A stretch of DNA of 64,000 nucleotides, from contig SMSO01000037.1 of the NCBI GenBank assembly GCA_004764695.1, positions 1,224,247-1,288,246 on the forward strand, read 5' to 3'. Below are positions 31,482-40,977 of this stretch, piece by piece (within the stretch, counting starts at the first letter, position 1; every line of letters starts with the position of its first letter). This DNA is from Schizochytrium sp. TIO01. Lineage: Eukaryota > Sar > Bigyra > Thraustochytrida > Thraustochytriidae. The notes under the pieces are model-generated. The model was not told the DNA's origin, ran no database searches, and was given only the letters and a program-made list of their open reading frames with translations. A program made the translations under genes and the position numbers.

Positions 31482-33503
31482 ATGGCGCTCGAGATCGGCA
31501 GCCGCGTGAAGCTTCCTCATCTTGGCGATGCCATGGGCACGGTGCGGTATGTAGGCCCAGTGCACTACAGCAAAGGTGACGACTGGGTGGGTGTGGAAAT
31601 GGACGACCCTGTCGGCAAAAACAACGGCACTGTCAAAGGAACGGCCTACTTTGTTTGTGACGATAAATTTGGTGTTTTCACTCGCGCTGCAAGCGTGCAA
31701 GTCCAGAACAAGCAACAGAAACAAAATATCTCTTCACAGGCGGCATTAGGTCAAGAGAACAGATCTGTGGACGAAATTAAACGAGCTGGAAATGAGCGTT
31801 TTGTGGCCAAAGACTTTGAAGGAGCTATGCTGCTTTACTCAGAAGCCTTGCAGCAAGATCCTTGCAATTCAATCCTTCGAGGCAATCGCGCAGCTTGCTT
31901 TTTGGAGCTTGATGACCCTGACAATGCCTTGACTGATGCAGATACTGCAATCCGCGAGCAGCCATCGTGGTGGAAGGCCCATATGCGTCGTGGCAAAGCT
32001 CTAAAGATGCTCATGGACTTTGAGGGGGCTGCGCAGAGTTTGTCTAAAGCCGCTGAACTAGTCACGGACATGCAGCACCGCAACGAACTTCTGAAGCTCG
32101 CTCAAGAGTGCCTCCAAGAGGCCATGCAGGAGAGCACCATGACAGATATGATGCCCGCGGAAGAACCAGCATGGTTCGATGCCCTCCCACCTGAAATTGC
32201 GCAGCAAGCCCGATCAGACCCCCAGTTTATGCAGCTATTAATGGAGGAGATGCAGAACGCCGAAATGGAAATGGGCATGGATATGGGCATGAACTTTGGA
32301 GGAGAAATGGGCATGCCACCCATGGTACCTGGTATGGAAGGAATGCCAGGTATGCCAGGTATGGCTGACATGGATGACATGGGCGCTATGATGGGAATGA
32401 GCATGATGGGTGGAAGCCCAGGTGGCATTGAAAAGCAACGTCTGAAGCGGCCTATTCTGTTGATTTTGCCTCTTCACGAAGCTGCGAAGGAAGGTAATGT
32501 CGAGGAGCTCCAAAAGGCTTTGCAGGAGGGCGCTGAGGTTGCAGAACTTGACTCTCACGGAAGGTCAGCTCTTGCATGGGCATGCCTTGGTGGGCATCTT
32601 GATGCTGCGCGTGTCTTGATCGATGCTGGGGCACCAGTGGACCCACCTATCAAAGAAAAGACCAAGGCGGAGGTAAAGGCGAGCGATGATGATGAAGACG
32701 ATGAAGATATTGCCATTCCTCTGCATTTTGCTGTTCGCTCTGGCTCTAAGGATGTTGTTGACCTCTTGCTTGAAAGAGGGGCTCGGCCATTGTTGCAAGA
32801 ACCAATCCTCGGACACAATGCTTTACACCAGGCTGTGAAGTCTGGACAGACTGAGCTTGTTTTGCACTTACTTGACCGCTATGGTGCGGAATTAGGGGAC
32901 CAAGAGGATTTACGAGGGATCTCTCCGCTTTGCTTAGCTTGTACGGTGAAGTACTCCGGAGATCGCATAGAACTTTTGCGCGAAATGCTTGCTCGGAACG
33001 CCTCCGTTACAGCTGGTGTGCTGTACTCTGTTTTAACTCGTGTAGATGACGAAAAAGTACTTGCATTGCTTCAATCCCACACACCGAATGCTCGTATTGA
33101 TGCCAGCCCAGCTTTGCGCAATGAATCAGGTGCGAACCTACTGCACCTTGCTGCAAAAGCTACTCCTGAGACCGAGGCTGTAAACCAGCTGAAAACCTTT
33201 CTCGAAGGTGGTATGGCTCCTTTTGTGAATGACGTTGATGATCATGGTTTTTCTCCACTTGGTGTTGCTTGCCAGCGCAAAGGTTACCCTGGTGTCTTAC
33301 GCGTTCTTGTCGAAGCTGGCGCAGACGTGAATGCGGCCCAGGGCCCCTCAGGCGATCGTCCATTGCACATGGTTGGCTCGGAGTCCAACGAACAGGCATG
33401 GCAAACACTTTTGAAATTTGGGGCAGATGAAAATGCTCTGAATAATGATGGTAACCCACCAAAGCTGCGCCCTAATCTCGCTGACAAGTGTTCAATCATG
33501 TAA
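31482..33503 (+). CDS. CAP-Gly / TPR / ankyrin protein with C-terminal CaaX box, 673 aa
   Basis: Residues 1-72 form a CAP-Gly domain with the GKNNG motif at 45-49 (canonical GKNDG), implying binding to EEY/F ends of tubulin or EB proteins. A three-repeat TPR of the co-chaperone type follows (~95-205; AGNERFVAKDFEGAMLLYSE, GNRAACFLELDD, WKAHMRRGKAL). Next is a STI1-like PxIAQQARSDPQFMQLL helix and a Met/Gly-rich stretch (~250-320). Ankyrin repeats occupy ~330-645 (SALAWACLGGHLDAAR, NALHQAVKSGQ, NLLHLAAKA, SPLGVACQRKG). The protein ends KCSIM, a CaaX box whose final Met favours farnesylation. Single exon; start ATG 31482. I infer a membrane-anchored microtubule-linked chaperone adaptor. Confidence 0.9.
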   Translation: MALEIGSRVKLPHLGDAMGTVRYVGPVHYSKGDDWVGVEMDDPVGKNNGTVKGTAYFVCDDKFGVFTRAASVQVQNKQQKQNISSQAALGQENRSVDEIKRAGNERFVAKDFEGAMLLYSEALQQDPCNSILRGNRAACFLELDDPDNALTDADTAIREQPSWWKAHMRRGKALKMLMDFEGAAQSLSKAAELVTDMQHRNELLKLAQECLQEAMQESTMTDMMPAEEPAWFDALPPEIAQQARSDPQFMQLLMEEMQNAEMEMGMDMGMNFGGEMGMPPMVPGMEGMPGMPGMADMDDMGAMMGMSMMGGSPGGIEKQRLKRPILLILPLHEAAKEGNVEELQKALQEGAEVAELDSHGRSALAWACLGGHLDAARVLIDAGAPVDPPIKEKTKAEVKASDDDEDDEDIAIPLHFAVRSGSKDVVDLLLERGARPLLQEPILGHNALHQAVKSGQTELVLHLLDRYGAELGDQEDLRGISPLCLACTVKYSGDRIELLREMLARNASVTAGVLYSVLTRVDDEKVLALLQSHTPNARIDASPALRNESGANLLHLAAKATPETEAVNQLKTFLEGGMAPFVNDVDDHGFSPLGVACQRKGYPGVLRVLVEAGADVNAAQGPSGDRPLHMVGSESNEQAWQTLLKFGADENALNNDGNPPKLRPNLADKCSIM

Positions 33504-34147
33504 AATTTCTCTCAAATTCCCAAGTTTAAACAGATCGAGGTTAGTCTCACGTGGCTGCTGCTTGATTGCAATTCTTAGTATATCAGATATCATCATTCCA
33601 GCTGATTGGCACGGATATCTCTCTCTGCTCTATACAGGGATAAACGCAATTCTAAATTAAAAGTAACAATTCTCAAGTGAGGACTTGGCTTTTCACTTAC
33701 ATCGTTACTTGCGTATATGCGATTGCCTCCGGGGAAGCACTCGAAGGGCCCTTGCCGAGACGCCAAAATTCTCGTTGAAGTACTTTGCTGGCTTGAGTTG
33801 TAGATTTGCTTCACTTGCAGTGTTTGGAGCTTGGTGGTTCCATGGCCGTGCCAATTCCTTACCAGACGCTTCTTAACAAAGACCTAAATAATGAGAATAT
33901 ATTATTTACATCGAATATTAACCATTTTTGGAGGTTATATAAATTCCAACATTCTCATAGATACAACAAGAAAGCAAAGCTGCTTAGGTGATGATAAGTG
34001 CCTAGCTTATTATGTTTGGAAATGATTATTTCAATTTTAATTTTATTTTTTTAAATTGAAAAAGTTAAAATGTGCACATCAAGATGATCTTGTGTTACAT
34101 TATCTTATTTAATTTGATTTTAGGAAAAAAAAAAAATAGTAAAAAAT
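33504..34147. other. Intergenic region, CAP-Gly protein / tRNA-Tyr
   Basis: 640 bp, very AT-rich towards the tRNA. The first ~350 bp has short open frames on both strands with no known similarity. Presumed 3' UTR plus spacer. Confidence 0.5.
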
Positions 34148-34154
34148 AAAAAAA
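34148..34154 (-). terminator. RNA polymerase III terminator of tRNA-Tyr
   Basis: Seven consecutive T on the minus strand lie 2 nt after the discriminator base of the tRNA. A second T run follows. Confidence 0.85.
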
Positions 34155-34156
34155 GA

Positions 34157-34244
34157 TCTCGCCGACAGGAATCGAACCAGTGACCAATGGAAATTTGAAA
34201 TGTAACGCTACAATCCATCGCTCTACCAACTGAGCTACAGCGAG
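34157..34244 (-). tRNA. tRNA-Tyr (GUA) with a 15-nt intron
   Basis: 88 nt, folding as a full cloverleaf. The acceptor stem is CTCGCTG/CGGCGAG (one T-G wobble, discriminator A). The D stem is GCTC/GAGC with loop AGTTGGTA. The anticodon stem is ATGGA/TCCAT, and the loop starts TTGTAG, so the anticodon is GTA (34-36). A 15-nt intron (34193..34207) sits after position 37, the canonical place for nuclear tRNA-Tyr introns. The T arm is ACTGG-TTCGATT-CCTGT, with a T-T mismatch in the middle of the stem. Mature length is 73 nt before CCA. The B box GGTTCGATTCC is intact. Confidence 0.95.
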
Positions 34245-34417
34245 TCGAGATGTTGGGGGAGGGAGACATGAACTATATATATTTATGGAATCTTCATTTA
34301 TGTCGACATCAAAGGAACTTGATGTAGGTTCCAATGTGAATTTGATGTGATACCAGGCAACTTTAAGATGGAAATTATCTGAAAATAGTTTACTTACATA
34401 GGGAACTTGTGACTATC
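34245..34417. other. Spacer, tRNA-Tyr / EDRF1-like
   Basis: 173 bp spacer, AT-rich near the tRNA 5' end, holding the 3' UTR of the EDRF1-like gene. Nothing else is seen. Confidence 0.4.
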
Positions 34418-37400
34418 TCAGCACGGGCGAAGGATTTCGGTTAACTCCGAAAGCATTTTTGCAGGCTCATCAGTTTCTAGCGAGCGGCGATAGGCCTGCT
34501 TCAAGCTTGCATCATCCTTGCGCATTCGAAGTCCTTGTTGACATGTGCGCTGCAACAGCTTCTTGATAACTGCCCAGTGGTAGTCTTCTCCATCTTTTTC
34601 TTGCTCTTCAGCCTTAGCGGTTTGATCAGCAAGTTGTTCAAGAAGTGGAGCACAGTCCAGAAGATAATCAAGCGCGGCACGGCAAAGTCGAAACATGTGG
34701 TTGTTTGATTCGAAGATGAAAAGATGCAAGCGTGCAAGCTCGCAACGAGTCACCAGAGCATCAACTACAGCTTTTTCATGCACTTCCGGGCTGGCGTCTA
34801 TTTGGGAAGCAAACGTCTCGAAACACTCCAAAGAGGTCTGGAATTCGGACACAACTGCCTTCAGAACACGCTCAGAAGCATTGTCGAGAGCAATTGCCTT
34901 TGGCGCACCAGCGGGTCCCTTGTTCAGACGCTGTGCTGTACCAAGTGCATATGCCAGACGGCATCGCGCTGTGAGATACACATCATGAGTTTCTGCAAGC
35001 TGAATTGCAAGCAATAAAGCCTTTTTGCCCTCGTCCTGAGAATTCTGTTTAAATGCCTCGACACCATAGCGTGCCGCGGCAATAGCGCAGTAAATTGTAG
35101 CCTTAGGGCTAAGAGTTAGATTGGATGCAGATGCAGAGTCTATAAGGTTCTGTGCGGCGGCCCATGCGCGACGGTAAGCTTCAAGATCATGAGAACACAA
35201 AGCCTGGCGATTTATTTGCAATCCAAATTTATCATATCGGTCTTGGGCGCGAGCCTGTGCCTCAGCATCGGATACGACACTAAGTAGGGTCTCTGCACTT
35301 ATAAGATCTGCTGCTTCACGCAAGTCAATGCCGCAAAAACTCTCCCACGATAGGCACAAGAGTTCTAGTTGCAGGGTTTCCACACGGTCAATACTTTGCA
35401 AGCTACGGAACATTTGTACACCTTGCTGAAGGTGACGAAAGGCCTTTGTAAAGCGGCCGTGTGCTGCGTAATACTTGGCAAGAGCTAGGTATACCTCAAA
35501 GAGAAGGTCTTTACTGCAGTCGCGGCGGGGTCGTTTTGACACAGATCGCCATAAAAGTTGAGTAACCTGATTCAAGGCCAATTCCATGTCAACATTTCCG
35601 GATGCAATAAGATACACCAGACCAGGCAAAACCGCCAGTGCTTGCGGGATAGGGTGAATGACATCTCGCATAACTTCTTCAAAATATTTTGCCTCGTCTG
35701 CCGAAGTTGATGGCTGCTCCTGTGCCTCTGCTACGTGACCAGAACCCAAACTTGCTCGAACAAACAAGAAAGATACCCAAAACAGCAACACATCCATGTG
35801 ACGTTCTACAGAGGTGGGATCTGCAATGCGACAAGCAAGAAGCGCATATTTGGCTGCTGCAACTGGAGTTTCCAAGTTTGCTAGTCCAAGACGCAAAAGC
35901 GTAGCTGTCATCTCCTCGCGGATTTTGAACTCTGTAAGCGTAAGTGAGTCGCCTTCAACTTGGAAAAGACTTTGACTCTGGTCCTCGTCCTCCTCAATAA
36001 TAGTTTGGCCCTCCGAGGCTGAAGCTCCCCTTTGACGACGAGCTGCCGCAGCGAGAGCGTGAACATCGTGAAGGGCACTCAGGAGGTATTTCATTGCGCT
36101 GGCTAGACATTCTTGTGGAACCTGCATGAACTGTCCGTCGTTATCTGTTGAGGGCTGCAAATACACGTGTGTAGGCAAGGGCAAACGCATGCTAGACGTT
36201 TGCGAGTAGGCCGTAGCGAGCAAGCGTTTCGAAACGACCGATGCAGCAAGGCAGGTGAAGTCTGCCTTTCCAGCAAGGTCGAGAATCTGAATGCTCTGCT
36301 TGAGAAGTCTTATGGCACGGCCCCTATTAGCTTCAGTGCCTTCACCCAGCAATCGGCTAGCAAGACGTTGATAAAGGTTAGCAACAGGGGCTGCAAAGCG
36401 TCGACGAAGGCCTGTTGAAGCCTTAGAACTCGCTTCAGGGGACATCAACTCGAAGAGGCAAACTTCGCTTGAATCCCCTGGACGCTTGAAAAGGTAATAA
36501 GTAGCTCCGTCCTCAGAGCAATTTTCCTTAAGAAAACTAAGAATGCTGCAGGCTCCAGATGCAACCGCTGTAGGAACAAATCCTGTTTCAAAGAGGCCTT
36601 CTCCGGGCTCGCTCGATTGACAGGCACCAGGAAGGCCTTCCTCTAGTACGAGACTTGGTAATGCCTCCGTATCGACAAGTTTATAGCCTTGCACCAGGCC
36701 TTCTTTGTGGATGCATATAGCTGTGCGCTGAGCTCCATTGATTTTGTTATCAAGCCAAAAGTCAAGGCAGACTTGGGACGTCACCTTGTCTGTAGCATCG
36801 TGAAGCTGCAATGTAACATCGCAAGAGTTTTCTTGATCTCTCGCAATCACCAAGTTACTTCCAAGGAGCAGGTTAAAGTCGCCAACACGCCATCGAACAA
36901 CGCGAGCAAACGGAACATCACATTGAGCATTCCCTAATAGAGAGTGATCATCCTCACTCGATGATCGCGTACTTGTAGTGGATGCGACCTCATCATTTAC
37001 ATCGCTCAGAGAGTGTTCGAACTCGTCAACTTTTACAGGCGTAGAGGTTTCTCTAGCGACTGCCACTGCTGCACGAGTGCGTTTTTTCTTTTTCTTGCTG
37101 CTTAACTTAGTGGCAGAGCCTCCTTGCTGTCCGTTTTGCTCATCCTGCGGACTTTCTGCGCGTTTCACAGAGTAAAATAAGAATTTGGATGTGAGCGCAT
37201 CAAGTTGACCCCGCGAAGCACCTGATGGATCATCAACAGTAAGGCCTGCTCCACCAAAGGACCCATCGAGTACGAGGGCATTCCCAACCCTCTGCACAAC
37301 GAGGCTGCATGTCGTACCCACTGGGTCTAAAGACAATTGAAAGACCTTTTTGATATCTTCATCAGAGGCTACCACATCAATCTCAGACTCTTCTCGTAAA

Positions 37401-37873
37401 GACCCACTTTCGCGTTGAAAAGGCCCAAGCAATTCACCTGCTGCAAAATGAAGCTGTTCCTGGATGTCTTTTAGTTCCTGTTGCGTTTGCTGTGCGCTCG
37501 TGGCGTCATGGGGTCGAAAGACAACCATTTCATTCAAATTCTGGTCTGGGTGAAGGCGGGTCAGGTCCTGAAGCTTTGGTCCTCGAAGAATCGAAAGCAG
37601 GGAGGTTGAAGATTTGTCAAACTTGGCTTCCTCGTCTTCGCCATCTTCTGTTATATTCTCGTTTGCCAAAGGTGCTTCATCTATAGCAAAACCCTTGAGC
37701 AAACTAGAAGACGATGCTGAAGTTGATGCTACCGAATGAGATTCTTCTGTTTCTGTTTCACCTCCATTTTCTTTGTCTATGCATTTGCCCTGGTCAGACT
37801 CTGCTTGAGACTCAGCTGTGATTGAGGGTCCAAACCTTGCCAAAGGTTCAAGTTCTGGTGCTCCCGCAAGCAT
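34418..37873 (-). CDS. EDRF1: EDRF1-family TPR protein, 1151 aa
   Basis: The animal/plant EDRF1 family (erythroid differentiation-related factor 1) are ~1200-aa TPR proteins. The diagnostic block lies near residues 369-460: DFWLDNKINGAQRTAICIH, then EGLVQGYKLVDTEALPSL, then ACSILSFLKENCSEDGATYY and LFKRPGD. These parallel the human YWLDN..., VQKYEMIKTEEIPNL and NILSFLKSNCTKEGHTYWLFK segments. A first conserved patch is MVVFRPHDATS (~115-125). Between them is a disordered K/S/T-rich stretch with KKKKKR. The C-terminal ~650 residues are helical and TPR-like. Molecular role of the family is poorly known (reported links to transcription). Divergent from the AFG2A gene, with 437 bp between start codons. 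Confidence 0.87.
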   Translation of the reverse strand: MLAGAPELEPLARFGPSITAESQAESDQGKCIDKENGGETETEESHSVASTSASSSSLLKGFAIDEAPLANENITEDGEDEEAKFDKSSTSLLSILRGPKLQDLTRLHPDQNLNEMVVFRPHDATSAQQTQQELKDIQEQLHFAAGELLGPFQRESGSLREESEIDVVASDEDIKKVFQLSLDPVGTTCSLVVQRVGNALVLDGSFGGAGLTVDDPSGASRGQLDALTSKFLFYSVKRAESPQDEQNGQQGGSATKLSSKKKKKRTRAAVAVARETSTPVKVDEFEHSLSDVNDEVASTTSTRSSSEDDHSLLGNAQCDVPFARVVRWRVGDFNLLLGSNLVIARDQENSCDVTLQLHDATDKVTSQVCLDFWLDNKINGAQRTAICIHKEGLVQGYKLVDTEALPSLVLEEGLPGACQSSEPGEGLFETGFVPTAVASGACSILSFLKENCSEDGATYYLFKRPGDSSEVCLFELMSPEASSKASTGLRRRFAAPVANLYQRLASRLLGEGTEANRGRAIRLLKQSIQILDLAGKADFTCLAASVVSKRLLATAYSQTSSMRLPLPTHVYLQPSTDNDGQFMQVPQECLASAMKYLLSALHDVHALAAAARRQRGASASEGQTIIEEDEDQSQSLFQVEGDSLTLTEFKIREEMTATLLRLGLANLETPVAAAKYALLACRIADPTSVERHMDVLLFWVSFLFVRASLGSGHVAEAQEQPSTSADEAKYFEEVMRDVIHPIPQALAVLPGLVYLIASGNVDMELALNQVTQLLWRSVSKRPRRDCSKDLLFEVYLALAKYYAAHGRFTKAFRHLQQGVQMFRSLQSIDRVETLQLELLCLSWESFCGIDLREAADLISAETLLSVVSDAEAQARAQDRYDKFGLQINRQALCSHDLEAYRRAWAAAQNLIDSASASNLTLSPKATIYCAIAAARYGVEAFKQNSQDEGKKALLLAIQLAETHDVYLTARCRLAYALGTAQRLNKGPAGAPKAIALDNASERVLKAVVSEFQTSLECFETFASQIDASPEVHEKAVVDALVTRCELARLHLFIFESNNHMFRLCRAALDYLLDCAPLLEQLADQTAKAEEQEKDGEDYHWAVIKKLLQRTCQQGLRMRKDDASLKQAYRRSLETDEPAKMLSELTEILRPC

Positions 37874-38310
37874 CTTTTTCTCGTTTCCCGTTGTCTTCGT
37901 GCTTCTGTGGGCGAAGACAAATCTGCTGTCTCAAGAGACACGTTTGTTTCTTGAACTTTTGAGCAACCCCACTCCCTAAACCTCTCCAAGGTCGCTCTTA
38001 GAGTCTCAATTTGCGTTTCAAGTATGCAATCCCTTCGCGCCTCAAGTCTTTTCCATCGACGTTCTCGAAGCCATCACTCTCAAATATTCGTCTGATTTTA
38101 TCCAACGCAACCCACTTTTAAATGGTGTTTTTCGTTGGATTTTTCATTGGAAATTTTGTTGGAATATTTGTTTGAATCTGAGCTTGGCAAACGATGGTCC
38201 TGAAGAGGCTTGGTAAAGCTCAGGCTGTCTTGGTCTGCGGTGGTGGTGCATGTGCGTTGTGACGGACAGACACACAACCAGACATCCTCTGAGGCAACAA
38301 TTTAGGCAAG
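37874..38310. promoter_or_regulatory. Bidirectional promoter, EDRF1-like / AFG2A
   Basis: 437 bp between two divergent ATGs, with alternating TTTTxxTTGGA-like tracts at about 38097-38170. Promoters of both genes must lie here; no core element is certain. Confidence 0.5.
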
Positions 38311-40977
38311 ATGGCAGGCTCTGCTTCTTCGGATAAGAAGCGTCGCAAGAAGAAGCGGCAGCAGCTGCTGATGGCTGCTGCCGCTGGTCTCGACGATAGC
38401 GACGATGACAATGTCGCTGCAGCTGAGAACGATCTTGCGGCATGGGCTGCGAGATATGATGAAGGCGCACTTTCTGACTTGACAGCACATGTTGCGAAAT
38501 TATCGGTGGAGGAATCCTGCCAGGGCGATGCTGATGTCGATCAAAATAGCAGCGTTTCTGAAGAACCAGCGGCTGCTCTGGAGCCGCAGTGTTGGGTGCT
38601 TCGAGGACTCAGAATTCATGCATCGCAGGCTGCAACGAAACGTGATCATGTGCTTAGAAATCGTGTACTACTTCGTGCTGACGCTATGGCTCAGCTTGCG
38701 ATTTCCCCCGGGGCGCTAGTGACGGTGTACAAGGATCTCGAAATGGGGGCCGGCCAGCAAGAACATATGGACAACGAAAGCTCTGGAAATGTGGTTGCGA
38801 GGAACCAGGAGCGACCAGTAAAAACTCTAGCAGCGGCCTGGCCACTTGCATCTCTTAAACCTGGAGAGATTCAGCTTAGCAAGAGTTTGTGGTCGCTCTT
38901 TGGAGGAGCAAAGACGTGCTCCGTGGAGAGACTTGCCACGGGCGCTGCGCAGTCGTGCACATCCGCTACATTGCGCATGCACACCGCAGACCCCCGAGCC
39001 GCTGCCTCTGTTAAGCAGAGTCTTTATGAACCTTTGGTAAAAGACTATGTGCTTGAGTCGCTTCGAGGAGAATATCTTTCAAAGTACTCAACCTGCGGTT
39101 TGCTTCTAAATGGATACTTTGTGAATCTTACTGTGGAGGCTGTGTACCCCCCTGATTCAGTTGCAGCCTTAGTGACTGAGCACACAAAACTGATTTTAAC
39201 GACGGACAACACCGAAGGAGAAACATCGGAGGTGCTCGTAGATAGTGAGGGAGGTAAACCCGAACTAGAAGATACAAATCAACTGCCTTCAGCTGATAAG
39301 AATGAAGAACATTCTGGCAAAGGTATCAAGACCTTAGTTGGAGGCCTCCAACAACAAGTTGATCAAGTTCTCGAGGTACTTAGTTTGGCTCTCGGTCCTT
39401 CAAGAGCCTCCCTTGATATTCAGGTTCCCCGTGGTGTCTTGCTTCATGGGCCTCCAGGCACAGGTAAAACCCTTATTGCAAGGAGCGCTGCTCATGAGTT
39501 CAATGCCTCGATTCATGTGATCCACGGTGCTGAAGTCATGAGCAATTTCGTTGGTCAAGCAGAGGCGCGCATCAGTGCTATATTTGAGGCCGCTTTCGCC
39601 CAAGCGCCCGCAATTGTTTTCCTCGACGAAATTGATGCACTGTGTCCAGCACGCGGAGAGAACGCTGGAGCCGAGAGTGGCATGGCTGCTGTCCATAATC
39701 GGGTTGTTGGCGTTTTAATGCAACAACTCGACCGTCTTGCATCAGTCGAGGGCGTGGCAGTGATTGCAGCGAGCAACAGACCATCTGTGGTGGATCCTGC
39801 GCTCCGTCGCCCAGGCCGGCTTGACCGAGAAGTAGAAGTTGGTGTTCCAGCCTCAACGGATCGTGCTGACATATTGCGTGTTCACCTGCGCAATTTCCCT
39901 CATGATCTGACTACTGAGGATATGGAGCGTATTGCTGAAGATATGCATGGTTATGTAGGAGCTGATATCATGATGGTATGTCGTGAGGCTGGCTGGCAAG
40001 CATTGCTTCGACATGTCAAGCTCGACGAGCTTGACGCGACCGCAAATGTAGATTCACTCATGCAGGATGTTAAGCTTGAGTATGATGATCTCATGAGTGC
40101 ACGTGCAAAAGTCAAACCCAGTGCTCTTCGCGAGTTTGCTGTGGAGGTGCCAAAGGTCTACTGGACTGATGTTGGTGGTCAAGAGGACGTGAAAATGCTT
40201 CTACGCGAGGCTGTTGAGCCTGAGTTCCATGCCGCATTTGCACGCATGGGAATTCGCCCTCCACAGGGTGTGCTTCTGTATGGACCGCCTGGCTGCTCTA
40301 AAACTCTCTTGGCCAAAGCCATCGCCACTGAATGTAAGATGAACTTCATTGCAATCAAGGGGCCTGAATTATTCAACAAATGGGTTGGTGAGTCTGAACG
40401 TGCTGTTCATGAGGTGTTTCGAAAGGCAAGACTTGCGGAACCAACAGTTGTATTCTTTGATGAAATTGATGCTTTGGCCGGCTCACGTGGAGCTGGTGCT
40501 GATTCTGGATCTGGGGGTGGTGTTGCAGATCGCGTGCTGAGCCAACTTTTAACAGAGATGGACGGTATTGAAGCGCGTAAGCGTGTAATTGTTGTTGCAG
40601 CAACGAATCGACCTGACCTGGTTGATGCGGCACTTCTACGCCCTGGGCGTCTCGATCGTCTTATTCTTGTCCGACCCCCTGACGCTGTGGCTCGTGAGTC
40701 AATCTTACGAATTCACACACGCAAGATGCCGCTGGATGCCGATGTTGATCTCAAAGCGATGGCAGACACACTTACTGATCGATTCACTGGTGCAGAAATT
40801 GGTTCTTTATGCCGTGAAGCTGCTATGCACGCGCTTGAAAGAGATGAGAATGTGCAAACTGTATCGCAAGCTGACTTTGAGGCAGCCGCAGATTTAATTA
40901 CTCCTCAGGTCACCGATGGTATGATTGAATTTTACCTGGATCTTGATCGTCAGCTTAATCGCGGAGTTCCCCAATAA
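38311..40977 (+). CDS. AFG2A: AFG2A/SPATA5-type AAA+ ATPase, 888 aa
   Basis: A tandem AAA+ protein of the Drg1/AFG2 group, which extracts shuttling factors (Rlp24) from pre-60S ribosomal particles. The basic N-terminus KKRRKKKRQQ is followed by a helical and double-psi-barrel-like N domain (to ~345). D1 has GPPGTGKT at 380-387, FLDEIDAL and a typical NRPSVVDPALRRPGRLD. D2 has GPPGCSKT at 658-665, the Cys-Ser form of Walker A diagnostic for AFG2/SPATA5, then GPELFNKWVGESERAVHEVF, FFDEIDALAGSRGA and NRPDLVDAALLRPGRLD. All catalytic residues are intact. Length fits the family (~780-890). Single exon. Start ATG 38311. Confidence 0.95.
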   Translation: MAGSASSDKKRRKKKRQQLLMAAAAGLDDSDDDNVAAAENDLAAWAARYDEGALSDLTAHVAKLSVEESCQGDADVDQNSSVSEEPAAALEPQCWVLRGLRIHASQAATKRDHVLRNRVLLRADAMAQLAISPGALVTVYKDLEMGAGQQEHMDNESSGNVVARNQERPVKTLAAAWPLASLKPGEIQLSKSLWSLFGGAKTCSVERLATGAAQSCTSATLRMHTADPRAAASVKQSLYEPLVKDYVLESLRGEYLSKYSTCGLLLNGYFVNLTVEAVYPPDSVAALVTEHTKLILTTDNTEGETSEVLVDSEGGKPELEDTNQLPSADKNEEHSGKGIKTLVGGLQQQVDQVLEVLSLALGPSRASLDIQVPRGVLLHGPPGTGKTLIARSAAHEFNASIHVIHGAEVMSNFVGQAEARISAIFEAAFAQAPAIVFLDEIDALCPARGENAGAESGMAAVHNRVVGVLMQQLDRLASVEGVAVIAASNRPSVVDPALRRPGRLDREVEVGVPASTDRADILRVHLRNFPHDLTTEDMERIAEDMHGYVGADIMMVCREAGWQALLRHVKLDELDATANVDSLMQDVKLEYDDLMSARAKVKPSALREFAVEVPKVYWTDVGGQEDVKMLLREAVEPEFHAAFARMGIRPPQGVLLYGPPGCSKTLLAKAIATECKMNFIAIKGPELFNKWVGESERAVHEVFRKARLAEPTVVFFDEIDALAGSRGAGADSGSGGGVADRVLSQLLTEMDGIEARKRVIVVAATNRPDLVDAALLRPGRLDRLILVRPPDAVARESILRIHTRKMPLDADVDLKAMADTLTDRFTGAEIGSLCREAAMHALERDENVQTVSQADFEAAADLITPQVTDGMIEFYLDLDRQLNRGVPQ

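Noticed and set aside
36978-37175. Hydrophobic frames inside the EDRF1-like gene on the other strand
   Set aside because: Shadows of Ser/Lys-rich coding sequence; no independent support.
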